This document shows positions 7,881 to 16,036 of a stretch of DNA of 25,122 nucleotides, in pieces. Position 1 is the stretch's first letter; every line of letters starts with the position of its first letter. This DNA comes from CAZPZZ01 sp964591245 (lineage in GTDB: Bacteria; Acidobacteriota; Vicinamibacteria; Vicinamibacterales; UBA8438). Both the position numbers and the translations under genes were made by a program. The notes under the pieces were generated by a model, which worked only from the letters and a program-made list of their open reading frames with translations, made no database searches and had not been told where the DNA came from. The stretch lies in the NCBI GenBank assembly GCA_964591245.1, contig CAZPZZ010000052.1:1-25122 (forward strand), read 5' to 3'.

Positions 7881-8993
7881 TCAGGCCATAGTTTCAGGGA
7901 AGAAAACCCGTTGCACAAACCAGAACGCACCGGCAGCCATCACAGCGATAGAACCGCCAACTGCCAGACGCCGCCCCGCCGTCTCACTCCGCGCCCTCAA
8001 CGCCGTCAACGCCGACGCCACGACCACGGCCACCGCCACCTGCCCGATCTCAACGCCTACGTTGAAGGAGAACAATGACCACCCGAGCGCTCCACTGGGC
8101 AACCCCATCTCCCGAAGGACGCTCGCGAAGCCGAAACCATGGATCAACCCAAACACAAGCGCGATCCAAACCCGCATATCGCGCCCTCCCCGCACGAGTA
8201 AATTGTCCGCCCCCACATAAACGATACTGAGCGCGATAATCGGCTCTACAACATTACCCGGAGGCGAGACGACCTCCAGCACCGCGAGGGCCAGGGTAAT
8301 GCTGTGCGCAATGGTAAACGCCGTGATGACGAGTAACAACTGCCGGATCGCCCCCCCCAGTAGAAGGAGGCCAATCAGGAACAGCAAGTGGTCGGGGCCG
8401 ATCAGAATATGGTGGATACCCTGAGGGACGAAAGCCTGAATCACCGCGAAGGTCCCCTGTCGACTGCCCACAAAGTAGTCATAGCTCGTCTGATCGCCCC
8501 CAAGAATCGCCTGCGATGTCAACGCGCCGTCGTCATAGACGTTGATAAACGTCTGATGCTGTGGGTCATAGGGAAACATCTGCGCCGAGATTGCAATGCG
8601 ACCTGGTGCTCGCCCCAAATCGACCTCGGTCCTCAAGCTCACAGATTGTCGTTCCGCCATCGGTTCCGGCGCCGACCACCCGTCTTCAGGGAGAGTAAGA
8701 GGCTCCCCATCAATCGAAATACGGAGACGGTCACCCACCAGGGCAACGAGCTGTGGCCCACGCGATCCGAGACCTCCGGGTTCAAGAACACGATTCGGTG
8801 GTTGGACACCGAGTTCATACGCAACATCGAACGAATGCACGACGACCTCAAGGTGGAGGATCGAGGCCTGCACACGCACATCAACAAAACTGAACGGGGC
8901 CGGGTGGGCCCCTGCCAAGGGCGCTCCCACTAAGGTAAGCGCCCCCAGGGCGACACCCACCAATCCCCCTCGCAGACCGATCATTCGTCTCAT
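7881..8993 (-). CDS. HupE/UreJ-family membrane protein with N-terminal periplasmic domain
   Basis: A 370-residue protein. A signal peptide (to about Ala29-His30) is followed by a roughly 150-residue beta-rich extracytoplasmic domain (32-180) and a C-terminal half with about six membrane helices. Histidine motifs typical of the HupE/UreJ_2 family are visible: GIHHILIGPDHLLFL (His194, His195, His202), 'TIAHSITLAL' (His230) and 'GLIHGFGFA', plus 'NVGVEIGQ' near the C-terminus. Family members are proposed nickel/cobalt or other metal permeases or accessory proteins; for this two-domain form the substrate is unknown. ATG at 8993 is chosen because the signal peptide begins there; ATG 8984 is a close alternative and GTG 9056 would add a non-signal extension. 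It is divergent from the alpha/beta hydrolase and lies upstream of the molybdoenzyme on the same strand. Confidence 0.88.
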   Translation of the reverse strand: MRRMIGLRGGLVGVALGALTLVGAPLAGAHPAPFSFVDVRVQASILHLEVVVHSFDVAYELGVQPPNRVLEPGGLGSRGPQLVALVGDRLRISIDGEPLTLPEDGWSAPEPMAERQSVSLRTEVDLGRAPGRIAISAQMFPYDPQHQTFINVYDDGALTSQAILGGDQTSYDYFVGSRQGTFAVIQAFVPQGIHHILIGPDHLLFLIGLLLLGGAIRQLLLVITAFTIAHSITLALAVLEVVSPPGNVVEPIIALSIVYVGADNLLVRGGRDMRVWIALVFGLIHGFGFASVLREMGLPSGALGWSLFSFNVGVEIGQVAVAVVVASALTALRARSETAGRRLAVGGSIAVMAAGAFWFVQRVFFPETMA

Positions 8994-9050
8994 GGCGTTC
9001 AATGGTATCGCAGGGACCGGCCAAGGGAATCCCCCTTCGCCCTCGAATCC

Positions 9051-9078
9051 TTGCACCGGTCACGCAGACGCCTATACT
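9051..9078 (+). promoter_or_regulatory. Candidate promoter of the exported alpha/beta hydrolase
   Basis: TTGCAC (9051-9056) is followed after 16 nt by TATACT (9073-9078). The -10 matches 5/6, the -35 weakly. It ends about 57 nt before the ATG at 9136. The same TATACT hexamer occurs ahead of the Rap1a-like gene (16008-16013) and, on the minus strand, ahead of the ATP-grasp gene (20241-20236). Confidence 0.4.
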
Positions 9079-9135
9079 TGCCTCACTGCTTGCCCCTATC
9101 GCCGCTCGAGCGTCGCATTAGCCAAGAGGAACATC

Positions 9136-10425
9136 ATGTCTGGATCGATCACGCGCCGTCAGCTTCTCCAACATGCCGCAGCGATGACCTCACTCGCCGT
9201 CGTCGCCCGGACGACAACCGCAGCAACCCCGACTACGGCAACTAGCCGACACTCTCGTCCCGAGGGTGCAGTGCAAAACGCAGAGAGCGCAGCCCTGAGA
9301 CCAGAACTTCTTCCACACGGTATCCGGTCGCGCTTCGTCCACAACATCAACGGCCTGCGCATGCACGTACTCGAAGCGGGCTACGAAGGCGGTACTCGAC
9401 CAGGGCTGTTACTCCTGCATGGCTTCCCGGAGTTGGCCTACAGCTGGCGGCACATCATGCCGCCACTTGCCAAAGCCGGCTTCCACGTCTTCGCCCCCGA
9501 TATGCGCGGGTATGGTCGTACCACCGGGTGGGACAGGGACTACGACGGCGATCTGGCCTCGTTCCGACGATTGAACGTCGTCCGCGATACCGTGGGCCTG
9601 GTGTCGGCCTTCGGTTATCGCTCACTGGCTGTCGTGGGTCACGATTTCGGGTCACCTATCGCCGCCTGGTGCGCCGTGATCCGGCCGGATATCTTCACCT
9701 CTGTCGCCTTGATGAGTGCACCGTTCGGCGGCACCGCCGAACTTCCCTTTGCCACCGCAAACACCCCGCCCGCTCCCGCTCCAACCGCCGAACCCAGCCT
9801 TTTTGACGAGCTCGCGGCACTTCCACGCCCACGCAAGCACTACCAGGGCTACTACCGCACCCGCGGAGCCAACGCGAATATGTGGCGCGCGCCACAAGGA
9901 CTGCACGCGTTTCTACGCGGTTACTATCACTACAAGAGTGCCGACTGGACCGGTAACCGCCCGTATCACCTCGCAGCACGTACGGCCATCGAAATGGCCA
10001 AGATGCCGACGTACTACATCATGGACATGGCGGACGGAATGGCGGAAACGGTGGCAAAACATATGCCATCGACTGCCGCAATTGCGGCCAACACCTGGCT
10101 TCCCGATTCCGAACTCGCCGTCTACGCAGAAGAGTACGGGCGTACCGGATTTCAAGGAGGCTTGAATCATTATCGATCCGGCGGCATCGGCCGTTCCGAG
10201 CAGCAGCTCTTCGCCGGACGCTCGATCGACCAACCGTCCATCTTCATCTCTGGCGCCAGCGACTGGGGGAGCTACCAGAGTCCTGGCGCACTCGAGCGCA
10301 TGCAGACGAACGCCTGCACCGACATGCGCGGTGTGCATATGGTCCGTGGGGCCGGTCATTGGGTGCAGCAAGAACAACCAGAGGAAACGGTCCGGCTACT
10401 CATCGAATTCTTGCGACAGGTGTAA
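9136..10425 (+). CDS. Tat-exported alpha/beta hydrolase, epoxide-hydrolase-like
   Basis: A 429-residue protein with a twin-arginine signal ('ITRRQLLQHAAAMTSLAVVA', Arg7-Arg8) and an Ala/Thr-rich linker to about residue 55. The hydrolase core shows the oxyanion motif HGFPE (95-99), the nucleophile motif GHDFGS with Asp170, a late acidic 'SGASDWG' and His408 in 'GAGHWVQQEQPE'. Asp rather than Ser as nucleophile, plus HGxP, is the epoxide hydrolase / haloalkane dehalogenase pattern. The cap region is Tyr-rich ('HYQGYYRTRG', 'FLRGYYHYKSADW'), fitting epoxide-activating tyrosines. The start is fixed by AGAGGA 5 nt before ATG 9136; the open frame extends far upstream but is antisense to the HupE-like gene. 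Periplasmic location is unusual for the family. Substrate unknown. Confidence 0.9.
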   Translation: MSGSITRRQLLQHAAAMTSLAVVARTTTAATPTTATSRHSRPEGAVQNAESAALRPELLPHGIRSRFVHNINGLRMHVLEAGYEGGTRPGLLLLHGFPELAYSWRHIMPPLAKAGFHVFAPDMRGYGRTTGWDRDYDGDLASFRRLNVVRDTVGLVSAFGYRSLAVVGHDFGSPIAAWCAVIRPDIFTSVALMSAPFGGTAELPFATANTPPAPAPTAEPSLFDELAALPRPRKHYQGYYRTRGANANMWRAPQGLHAFLRGYYHYKSADWTGNRPYHLAARTAIEMAKMPTYYIMDMADGMAETVAKHMPSTAAIAANTWLPDSELAVYAEEYGRTGFQGGLNHYRSGGIGRSEQQLFAGRSIDQPSIFISGASDWGSYQSPGALERMQTNACTDMRGVHMVRGAGHWVQQEQPEETVRLLIEFLRQV

Positions 10426-10556
10426 GCTCGGACGTGTCAGCGGATGGCGCGGCACTTCCCCCTCCAAGCGCGGCAGACGATTGTCTGGCCAACAGGCTCG
10501 CCCCCTACGGGTTCGACGTCGACGTCCCAGGCAAAACCCATGCCCGGGGAGTGCAT

Positions 10557-11411
10557 TCAGTGGCTCATCGCGTAGGTAATGATATTGATCGTGATCTCGA
10601 TCGCATAGGTCGAGTATTCCAAGGGGTAGTAAGGAGATTCAGCCCACTCCCAGGCGTCACCGATGTCGGTGTTCCAGTTGATGACGACCATCAGCCGGCC
10701 ACCCGGATCAAAAATTCCACGCACGTGTGGCACGTACCCGTCGCGCTGCCAGGTGGGTCCTCCCTGCGCACGATAAATCGACGGAACCTGACGAATCTCG
10801 TCGATGTTATAGACGGTATGGAAAAGCGGATGCTCGAGCGGAACCTCGACGATGGGGTACTCGGGCAATACCCGCTGGAATTCCCGTTCGAGGTTATCCC
10901 AGTCCCATGTTCCCCAAAAATCGTCGATCATGAGGAACCCTCCGGCAAGCAGGTAGTCGCGGAGCCCTCGCACTTCCGGCTCCGTCATCTGCATATACCC
11001 GACTTCGAGCGCATAGAGGAACGGAAAACGGCGCAGCGCCGGATCGTCCAGCGCCACCGCGTTCTCTCCCTCGTACGCGTCGAGATCAATCAATCGATTG
11101 AGTATCGTCAGAAACTGTCGATCCGCCTTCGGGTAGTCCGTGGCCCAGGAGCCGCCGTAAAAGCGGCGCCCGCCTCCGCTGTAAATTGCTCTGGTGAAAA
11201 AAAATTCACGCGCCTCGGCGCTCGGGGTCGCGCGCGCGGGGCGAAAATCCTCACGGGTGATGACACGGGGACGCTGCACACCCGCCTCGCTAGCCGGTGG
11301 ACTCGGATTCACCCGTGCCGCAACCCAGCTGCCTTCCCACGCAAGGCCAATGCCCACTGCACAGCACATTCCGAAGCATAGCTGCCGTCCGCGTCGCCCA
11401 CCTAGATTCAT
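10557..11411 (-). CDS. Exported DUF4159-domain protein
   Basis: A 284-residue protein with a hydrophobic N-terminal segment (about residues 10-32) consistent with a signal peptide. The mature part shows the DUF4159 pattern: 'FFFTRAIYSGGG', 'WATDYPKADRQFLTILNRL', 'FPFLYALEVGYMQMTEPEVRGLRDYLLAGGFLMIDDFWG', 'IVEVPLEHPLFHTVYNI' and a C-terminal 'VINWNTDIGDAWEWAE'. The family has a glutamine-amidotransferase-like (ThuA/GATase-like) fold, and many members sit beside MoxR ATPase and DUF58 genes; none is present here, so this is a solitary copy. Function unknown. ATG at 11411 with a GGGGACG-like purine run upstream. It converges with the alpha/beta hydrolase; the 131-nt gap (10426-10556) holds only weak short palindromes. 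Confidence 0.87.
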   Translation of the reverse strand: MNLGGRRGRQLCFGMCCAVGIGLAWEGSWVAARVNPSPPASEAGVQRPRVITREDFRPARATPSAEAREFFFTRAIYSGGGRRFYGGSWATDYPKADRQFLTILNRLIDLDAYEGENAVALDDPALRRFPFLYALEVGYMQMTEPEVRGLRDYLLAGGFLMIDDFWGTWDWDNLEREFQRVLPEYPIVEVPLEHPLFHTVYNIDEIRQVPSIYRAQGGPTWQRDGYVPHVRGIFDPGGRLMVVINWNTDIGDAWEWAESPYYPLEYSTYAIEITINIITYAMSH

Positions 11412-11474
11412 CGCGCGTCCCCGGACCGAAGTGTGCCGGATCGTTACTCACGACGCAAGACACAGCAATCGCAC

Positions 11475-11502
11475 TTGCATCTCTATGGTGGTTCGTTATG
11501 CT
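11475..11502 (+). promoter_or_regulatory. Possible promoter of the PLP enzyme gene
   Basis: TTGCAT (11475-11480), a 16-nt spacer and TATGCT (11497-11502) lie about 45 nt upstream of the ATG at 11548. Fit is 3/6 and 4/6, so this is only a suggestion. Confidence 0.28.
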
Positions 11503-11547
11503 TCAATCGTCACACCACTGCCAACGTGCCTGGTGAGGAGTTATTCC

Positions 11548-12891
11548 ATGTCCCAGCGGAGCCAGCTGAATCGTCGCGCATTTCTGAAACGAACCGGACT
11601 GACCGCCGTCGCGGGTGCGGTCGGAAGCACATCCCCACACCCATTGTGGGCCAGTGGCCGGCAATCGGCCAGATCTGGTTTTGATTTCGACACCGTTTAC
11701 AGCCGACTCGGCACCAACTCGTCAAAGTGGGATGCGCAAATCGCACGGTACGGGCAGGAAGCTATCGAAGTGGGCATGGGAACGGCCGACCAAGACTTCA
11801 AGATCGCGCCCCCGATTACGGCGGCCTTGCGCCGGCGCGTCGATCACGAGAACTACGGATACATGACGGTGCCAGACTCGTATCGCGAATCGATCGTCGA
11901 CTGGAATCGTCGTCGTTACGATCTTGACATTGCTCCGGACTCCTTACTCCACACAGCGGGCGTACACCCCGGGATCATCAGCACCCTGCGAGCTTTCTGC
12001 CCTCCAGGCAGCAAGGTCATTCTCCAGACCCCCGGCTACAATGGCTTCTATACGGATCTTCGTGTCGTGGGCTGCGTGGCGGAGGAGAGCCCCCTGCGGC
12101 TGGTCAACGGTCGCTATCAGATGGACTTCGAGGATCTGGAACGTCGGATCGACCACGATACGCACGCGTTCATCCTCTGCAATCCCCACAATCCGACCGG
12201 TAACGTCTGGTCCCGTGACGACCTGATGACGCTCGGTTCCATCTGCACCCGACGGCGCGTGATCGTCCTCTCTGACGAGATTCATTGCGATTTCGTCACA
12301 CGGGGAAACTCCTACACCCCCTATGCCACCCTGGAGGACGAAGACGTCGTCCGGAACAGCGTCACCTACAAATCCGTCAGCAAATCCTTCAACCTTTCGG
12401 CGATGCGTTGCGCGTATCTCTTCTCGACCAATCCTGATTATTTGGAACGGATTCGTGGTGCTGGGCAGCATCAGCAGGCGATGAACACGCTCGCCATCGT
12501 CGCCGCCGAGTCCGCGTACAACGAATGCGAGGACTGGCTCGATGCACTCCTCGACTACATCGACGGAACACAGGATCTCGTCGAGGCATTCGTGCAGTCA
12601 CATCTACCTGAGGTCAAGGCGGTCAAACCGGAGGGCACGTACCTCTCCTGGCTCGACGTCCGTTCCGCCCTCGACAAAATTGGTGCGACGACGACTGCAG
12701 CCACATCAAGCGAGGAGACTCCCGAAGAAGTATTTCAGCGCTTCCTCGTCGACCACGCCCGTATTCACATCAATCCCGGGTCCAGTTACGGCCTGGGAGG
12801 TGCGGGGCATATGCGGATGAACATTGCTACATCCAGACAACTCGTCGAAGCAGCGCTGACCAACATGGCCTCGGCACTAGCCAGTGCCTGA
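11548..12891 (+). CDS. Tat-exported PLP-dependent aminotransferase / PatB-MalY-like C-S lyase
   Basis: A 447-residue fold-type I PLP enzyme. The N-terminus is a clear Tat signal (LNRRAFLKRTGLTAVAGAVG, Arg9-Arg10). Motifs: CNPHNPTGNVW (211-221), SDEIHCDF (242-249, Asp243 binding the pyridine nitrogen) and SKSFNLSAM with PLP lysine Lys279. The 'NPHNPTG...SDEIH.D' combination is typical of the MalY/PatB cystathionine beta-lyase-like subgroup of class I/II aminotransferases. Beta-elimination from cystathionine-like substrates or transamination are both possible. GAGGAG-type Shine-Dalgarno (11533-11540) precedes ATG 11548 by 7 nt. Tat export of a PLP enzyme has precedent in Pseudomonas PvdN, but is unusual for this subgroup. 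It converges with the heme-motif protein with only 16 nt between stops. Confidence 0.92.
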   Translation: MSQRSQLNRRAFLKRTGLTAVAGAVGSTSPHPLWASGRQSARSGFDFDTVYSRLGTNSSKWDAQIARYGQEAIEVGMGTADQDFKIAPPITAALRRRVDHENYGYMTVPDSYRESIVDWNRRRYDLDIAPDSLLHTAGVHPGIISTLRAFCPPGSKVILQTPGYNGFYTDLRVVGCVAEESPLRLVNGRYQMDFEDLERRIDHDTHAFILCNPHNPTGNVWSRDDLMTLGSICTRRRVIVLSDEIHCDFVTRGNSYTPYATLEDEDVVRNSVTYKSVSKSFNLSAMRCAYLFSTNPDYLERIRGAGQHQQAMNTLAIVAAESAYNECEDWLDALLDYIDGTQDLVEAFVQSHLPEVKAVKPEGTYLSWLDVRSALDKIGATTTAATSSEETPEEVFQRFLVDHARIHINPGSSYGLGGAGHMRMNIATSRQLVEAALTNMASALASA

Positions 12892-12907
12892 TGCGTCCCA
12901 GATGGTC

Positions 12908-15079
12908 TCACTCCGCCAACGGATGAGGGCGGAGTTGGAAATGCACGATAGAGCTACGCGTGCCCTTCCCGCCTTCGATGTGCCAATTCAGGTTCGAACC
13001 GTAATTCGCCCACAGACCGCGTCCTTTCCACCCCGCGCCCGGATCATCAATACGACCGTCGAGCCCTCTGGCGAAGAACCCGAGCGGATAGGGGACGCGC
13101 AGCACCACCCACTCGCCCGAGTCCGGCAGAAGCGCAAGTAACGAATCTGAACCCGAGCCTGGCGCTATCGGCACATTCGGGCCAAGTCCCAACGTATCGA
13201 ACTGATCCACCCAGTTGTAGTAGTGATAGTCGGCACTCCCGGGATCAGTCACCCCCTTCATCTGCGGCCCAGGTGTTGGATATAACGTCCACCCTTCTGG
13301 ACAGTGTTGCCCCGTCGCCTCCGGGCCGTTCAAGGTCGTGCACTTGGTCCGGTCAAAACTCGCCATGTGTCCACTGCCAGACAACGCGGTCCAGATCACC
13401 CCGTCCCGATCAACGTCAACCCCGCGCGGAGCATGCCCAGTCAACGACGAATCAACCAGGGGATTCTCGATAGAGGGTGGTTCATAGACCTCCGCGACAC
13501 AGGTCTCGGGCGGGTTCTCGCCACGATCAAGGCGCACGAGGCTTCCCGGGAATGGTCCGGTGCGGGCGATCCAGGCCGCACCATCGACCGGGCTCGCAAT
13601 GATGCCATAGGCAAAGCCCGCAATCCGCGTATCGCGGCTGTCGTCAACTGGCTCACCGGGCTCGTTCCAGGGCTTGGAAATCACCCCATCACCACTGGTA
13701 TCGATAACAGTCGGACACCAGCCCTGCGCAGCCTGCTCATCTCCGGTCTCGTCATAAAGCCTGGTGTTCAGCCAGCCCACCGCATTGGAATCCCCACTGA
13801 ACCAGAGTGTGTCGTCGGTGTCTTCACCGAACTGCAAATGATGGGTCGCGTAACAGCTGTCAATCAGGAGCCAGTCCTCGCTCTCCGGAACATAGGCCGA
13901 GATTTGACGGCCGCTGCGTGAGATCGGGAAATAGACCGCCGAGGGGTGCTCCGATCCCGCCTTACACCAGTCGGGATTATCGCGACGCCGCACGGTCGAG
14001 GTCAGCCACACCCGCCCCTTCGCATCCATCATCGGATTGTGGGGATTCGCGGGTGCGTCAAAGATGATCTCGTCCTCCCAGTAGGGTGAAGGCACAAACC
14101 CCGGTGCCGTCGGAAACATGGACGGTACCATCTCCCGAGGTTCTCGAAGTGGCACGTCGAGTTCCGTCGAACGATGCGCAGCGGTATCGGTAATGACAAG
14201 CTTGTCCGTCGTAATCGACACGCCGTACACCAATCCATTCGCGTTCACAGTCGGGTCACGCTTGTCCGTCGTGATTTCGTCATGTACGTACGATGTCTCG
14301 CCTGCCCACTCCCACATTGTCAACACCAGATTTCGCTCGAGTCCGTCTGGACGAGGAGGTGCCTCTGGCACTTCCCCCCCAGCGATCCGGTCGCTCCAGT
14401 CCGCATACATGGCCAGTCCTCGATCCCGACCAAAGCGGTTCATGGCCGCGCTCATCTGATTGCCTCGTTGACCAAACGTAATACGGTGATCCCACGCATC
14501 GACGGTCGAGTCGAACTCCGCAAGATGCCCCGTGTCGAAGGTGAAACGGTTTCCCATCTGATGGCAAAGCTGGCATCCCTGCTTCGTGGCATCAACCCAG
14601 GCGGCTTGGCTACGAAGACCTCGAGCAATACCGTTTCCATCAGGCCCGGTCCCGGGGAATTCGTCCGACGCCGGGGGCTCGAGTAACGAATACCAATAAT
14701 TTGCCGGGTACACCTGCGCGGCCTCCTGCTGAGACCGCGCCACGTCCACGGTCAACGAAAGGGCCTCGCCAGGGTCTGCCACAACAGGCTGCGAATCCAC
14801 CAACCCATATCCCCGTACCCATACCTCGTAGGTCGCTGTCGGCAGGTCAGGAACGACAAAGCGGCCAGCGTCATCAGTGACAACAATTTTCCGGAAGCGC
14901 GTATCGAGAGCATCGGTTTCCGCGATAACCCACACGCCAGCTTCTGGCCCCTCGGCGCTCTGAACGACCCCGCGCAGATCAATGCCCTCGCCTTCCGCCG
15001 AAGATTGGGCAATCAGTGACACCATCACGCTGAAACCAGCTACCATCAAGAGAAGACCGAAAGAAGTGCGACGCATCAT
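12908..15079 (-). CDS. Large exported protein: carboxypeptidase-regulatory-like domain, one heme-c motif, beta-propeller-like C-terminus
   Basis: A 723-residue protein with a signal peptide to about residue 28. Residues 33-113 form a carboxypeptidase-regulatory-like (prealbumin-fold) domain ('GVVQSAEGPEAGVWVIAET', 'DDAGRFVVPDLPTATYEVWVRGYG'). A single CxxCH heme-c site follows (Cys169, Cys172, His173, 'GCQLCHQMG'). The remaining 500 residues contain repeated blade-like strings ('DAKGRVWLTST', 'DDTLWFSGDSNAVGWLN', 'VDRDGVIWTALSGSGHMASFDR') typical of NHL/SMP-30/Vgb-like beta-propellers. A periplasmic redox or binding protein is likely; the substrate is unknown. It starts at ATG 15079 with AGGAG 7-8 nt upstream, just 18 nt after the creatininase-family stop, so the two are co-transcribed. 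Calling it an enzyme would go beyond the evidence. Confidence 0.88.
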   Translation of the reverse strand: MMRRTSFGLLLMVAGFSVMVSLIAQSSAEGEGIDLRGVVQSAEGPEAGVWVIAETDALDTRFRKIVVTDDAGRFVVPDLPTATYEVWVRGYGLVDSQPVVADPGEALSLTVDVARSQQEAAQVYPANYWYSLLEPPASDEFPGTGPDGNGIARGLRSQAAWVDATKQGCQLCHQMGNRFTFDTGHLAEFDSTVDAWDHRITFGQRGNQMSAAMNRFGRDRGLAMYADWSDRIAGGEVPEAPPRPDGLERNLVLTMWEWAGETSYVHDEITTDKRDPTVNANGLVYGVSITTDKLVITDTAAHRSTELDVPLREPREMVPSMFPTAPGFVPSPYWEDEIIFDAPANPHNPMMDAKGRVWLTSTVRRRDNPDWCKAGSEHPSAVYFPISRSGRQISAYVPESEDWLLIDSCYATHHLQFGEDTDDTLWFSGDSNAVGWLNTRLYDETGDEQAAQGWCPTVIDTSGDGVISKPWNEPGEPVDDSRDTRIAGFAYGIIASPVDGAAWIARTGPFPGSLVRLDRGENPPETCVAEVYEPPSIENPLVDSSLTGHAPRGVDVDRDGVIWTALSGSGHMASFDRTKCTTLNGPEATGQHCPEGWTLYPTPGPQMKGVTDPGSADYHYYNWVDQFDTLGLGPNVPIAPGSGSDSLLALLPDSGEWVVLRVPYPLGFFARGLDGRIDDPGAGWKGRGLWANYGSNLNWHIEGGKGTRSSIVHFQLRPHPLAE
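12910..12935 (+). terminator. Weak hairpin after the PLP enzyme gene
   Basis: ACTCCGCC (12910-12917) and GGCGGAGT (12928-12935) are perfect 8-bp arms with a 10-nt loop, starting 19 nt after the stop of the plus-strand gene. It lies inside the 3' end of the opposite gene, has no T-tract and may be chance. Confidence 0.28.
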
Positions 15080-15097
15080 TGAAAAACTCCTAAATGC

Positions 15098-15895
15098 TTA
15101 TTGCCGACTCGTCTCACGGAGGGTTCGGATTTGTTGCACGGCCGCCTCAATCTGCATCTCGAGAATACGCTCACCATACGCAGCCGTCGAACGACCCGGA
15201 TACCCCGTAACACCGTTGCCGCTCCCGCCGGTGCCTCGCCCCATCTGATCCAGCCGAAGCTGGGAGGGATCGAGGAACAAAAAACTTGCAGTATCGTGCA
15301 TGCCGGCATGCGACCCAACATCCTCAGGCGCTTCTCCCTGCTCGACCAGCCAGGCGTCGCCTCCGCCCGGATAATAATCGCTCAGGTGGTGCACACGAGC
15401 CCCCGTTGCTGACCATTCATCATTGAGCTGTTCGGCCACCTTGGCCTGCGACGCCTGATTGCCACCGCTATCACCGAGTAACACAATGTCGAGAAATCCG
15501 TGTACGGCGACGCTTCGGGCTGCGTACTCGAGTACCTGCTCGAAGACGTCCGGTGGTGTTGTAATGGTGCCCGGAAACCGCATGTGCCCACTGGGTGAAT
15601 CGACATCCCCCTCCGGTACATAGGCCATCACGGGAGCAACCAGCGCATCCCCCAGGCGTCGAGCCACTTTACCCGCCTTATACTTCACCAGATAGTTGTG
15701 TTTCCCCAGAACCATATGCGGTCCGTTCTGCTCGGTACCACCCGTGGGAACGATGATCGTCGTCGTACCCGTCGCCACGGCATCCCACACCTCCGGCCAC
15801 GTCAGTTCTTCCAGAAAGACAGACGTTGGACTCTGAGCCGATACGATGCCCACGAAACAGGTGACTACCAACACGCCGCATAGAACCGCCCGCAT
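15098..15895 (-). CDS. Exported creatininase-family protein with altered metal-site residues
   Basis: A 265-residue protein with a signal peptide (to about Ala20). It has the creatininase-family frame: 'VFLEELTWPEV', 'PTGGTEQNGPHMVLG' (Glu55, His60), 'GHMRFPGTITTPPDVFEQVL', 'VLLGDSGGNQ' and 'GSHAGMHDT'. In typical members the second motif ends with a metal-binding Asp (LGTD) and the third reads NGHGGN; here these are LGKH (His66) and GDSGGN (Ser143), so two expected metal ligands differ. The family cleaves cyclic or linear amides (creatinine amidohydrolase, FAPy deformylase, mycofactocin MftE); this exported branch is uncharacterised as far as I know. ATG 15895 is preferred, with AGAGGAGAG 5-6 nt upstream; the upstream frame to 15934 is less likely. 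It is first gene of a two-gene operon with the heme-motif protein. Confidence 0.87.
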   Translation of the reverse strand: MRAVLCGVLVVTCFVGIVSAQSPTSVFLEELTWPEVWDAVATGTTTIIVPTGGTEQNGPHMVLGKHNYLVKYKAGKVARRLGDALVAPVMAYVPEGDVDSPSGHMRFPGTITTPPDVFEQVLEYAARSVAVHGFLDIVLLGDSGGNQASQAKVAEQLNDEWSATGARVHHLSDYYPGGGDAWLVEQGEAPEDVGSHAGMHDTASFLFLDPSQLRLDQMGRGTGGSGNGVTGYPGRSTAAYGERILEMQIEAAVQQIRTLRETSRQ

Positions 15896-16007
15896 GACTC
15901 TCTCTCCTCTGGATGCCAGCACCATCCTCATCACCAGCGCGTATTCTACTGGAGAGCCCCTTCGTTTCCGATAGGACAGACCGAAGGTTCAAGAACCGCC
16001 GCCGGCG

Positions 16008-16013
16008 TATACT
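16008..16013 (+). promoter_or_regulatory. Possible -10 element of the Rap1a-like/cytochrome pair
   Basis: TATACT (5/6 to consensus) lies 23 nt before the ATG at 16037. No good -35 hexamer is found 16-18 nt upstream. On the opposite strand TAGAAT (15948-15943) could be the -10 of the creatininase-family operon, also with a poor -35. Confidence 0.28.
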
Positions 16014-16036
16014 GAGCGGCGCGTGGTGTCACACTC

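Noticed and set aside
8596..9135. Upstream extension of the alpha/beta hydrolase frame
   Set aside because: It is antisense to the HupE-like gene. A Shine-Dalgarno sequence and Tat signal define ATG 9136.
10359..11381. Long plus-strand open frame (340 codons)
   Set aside because: It starts inside the hydrolase gene and runs antisense through the DUF4159 gene; the composition is Arg/Pro-rich shadow-like with no motif.
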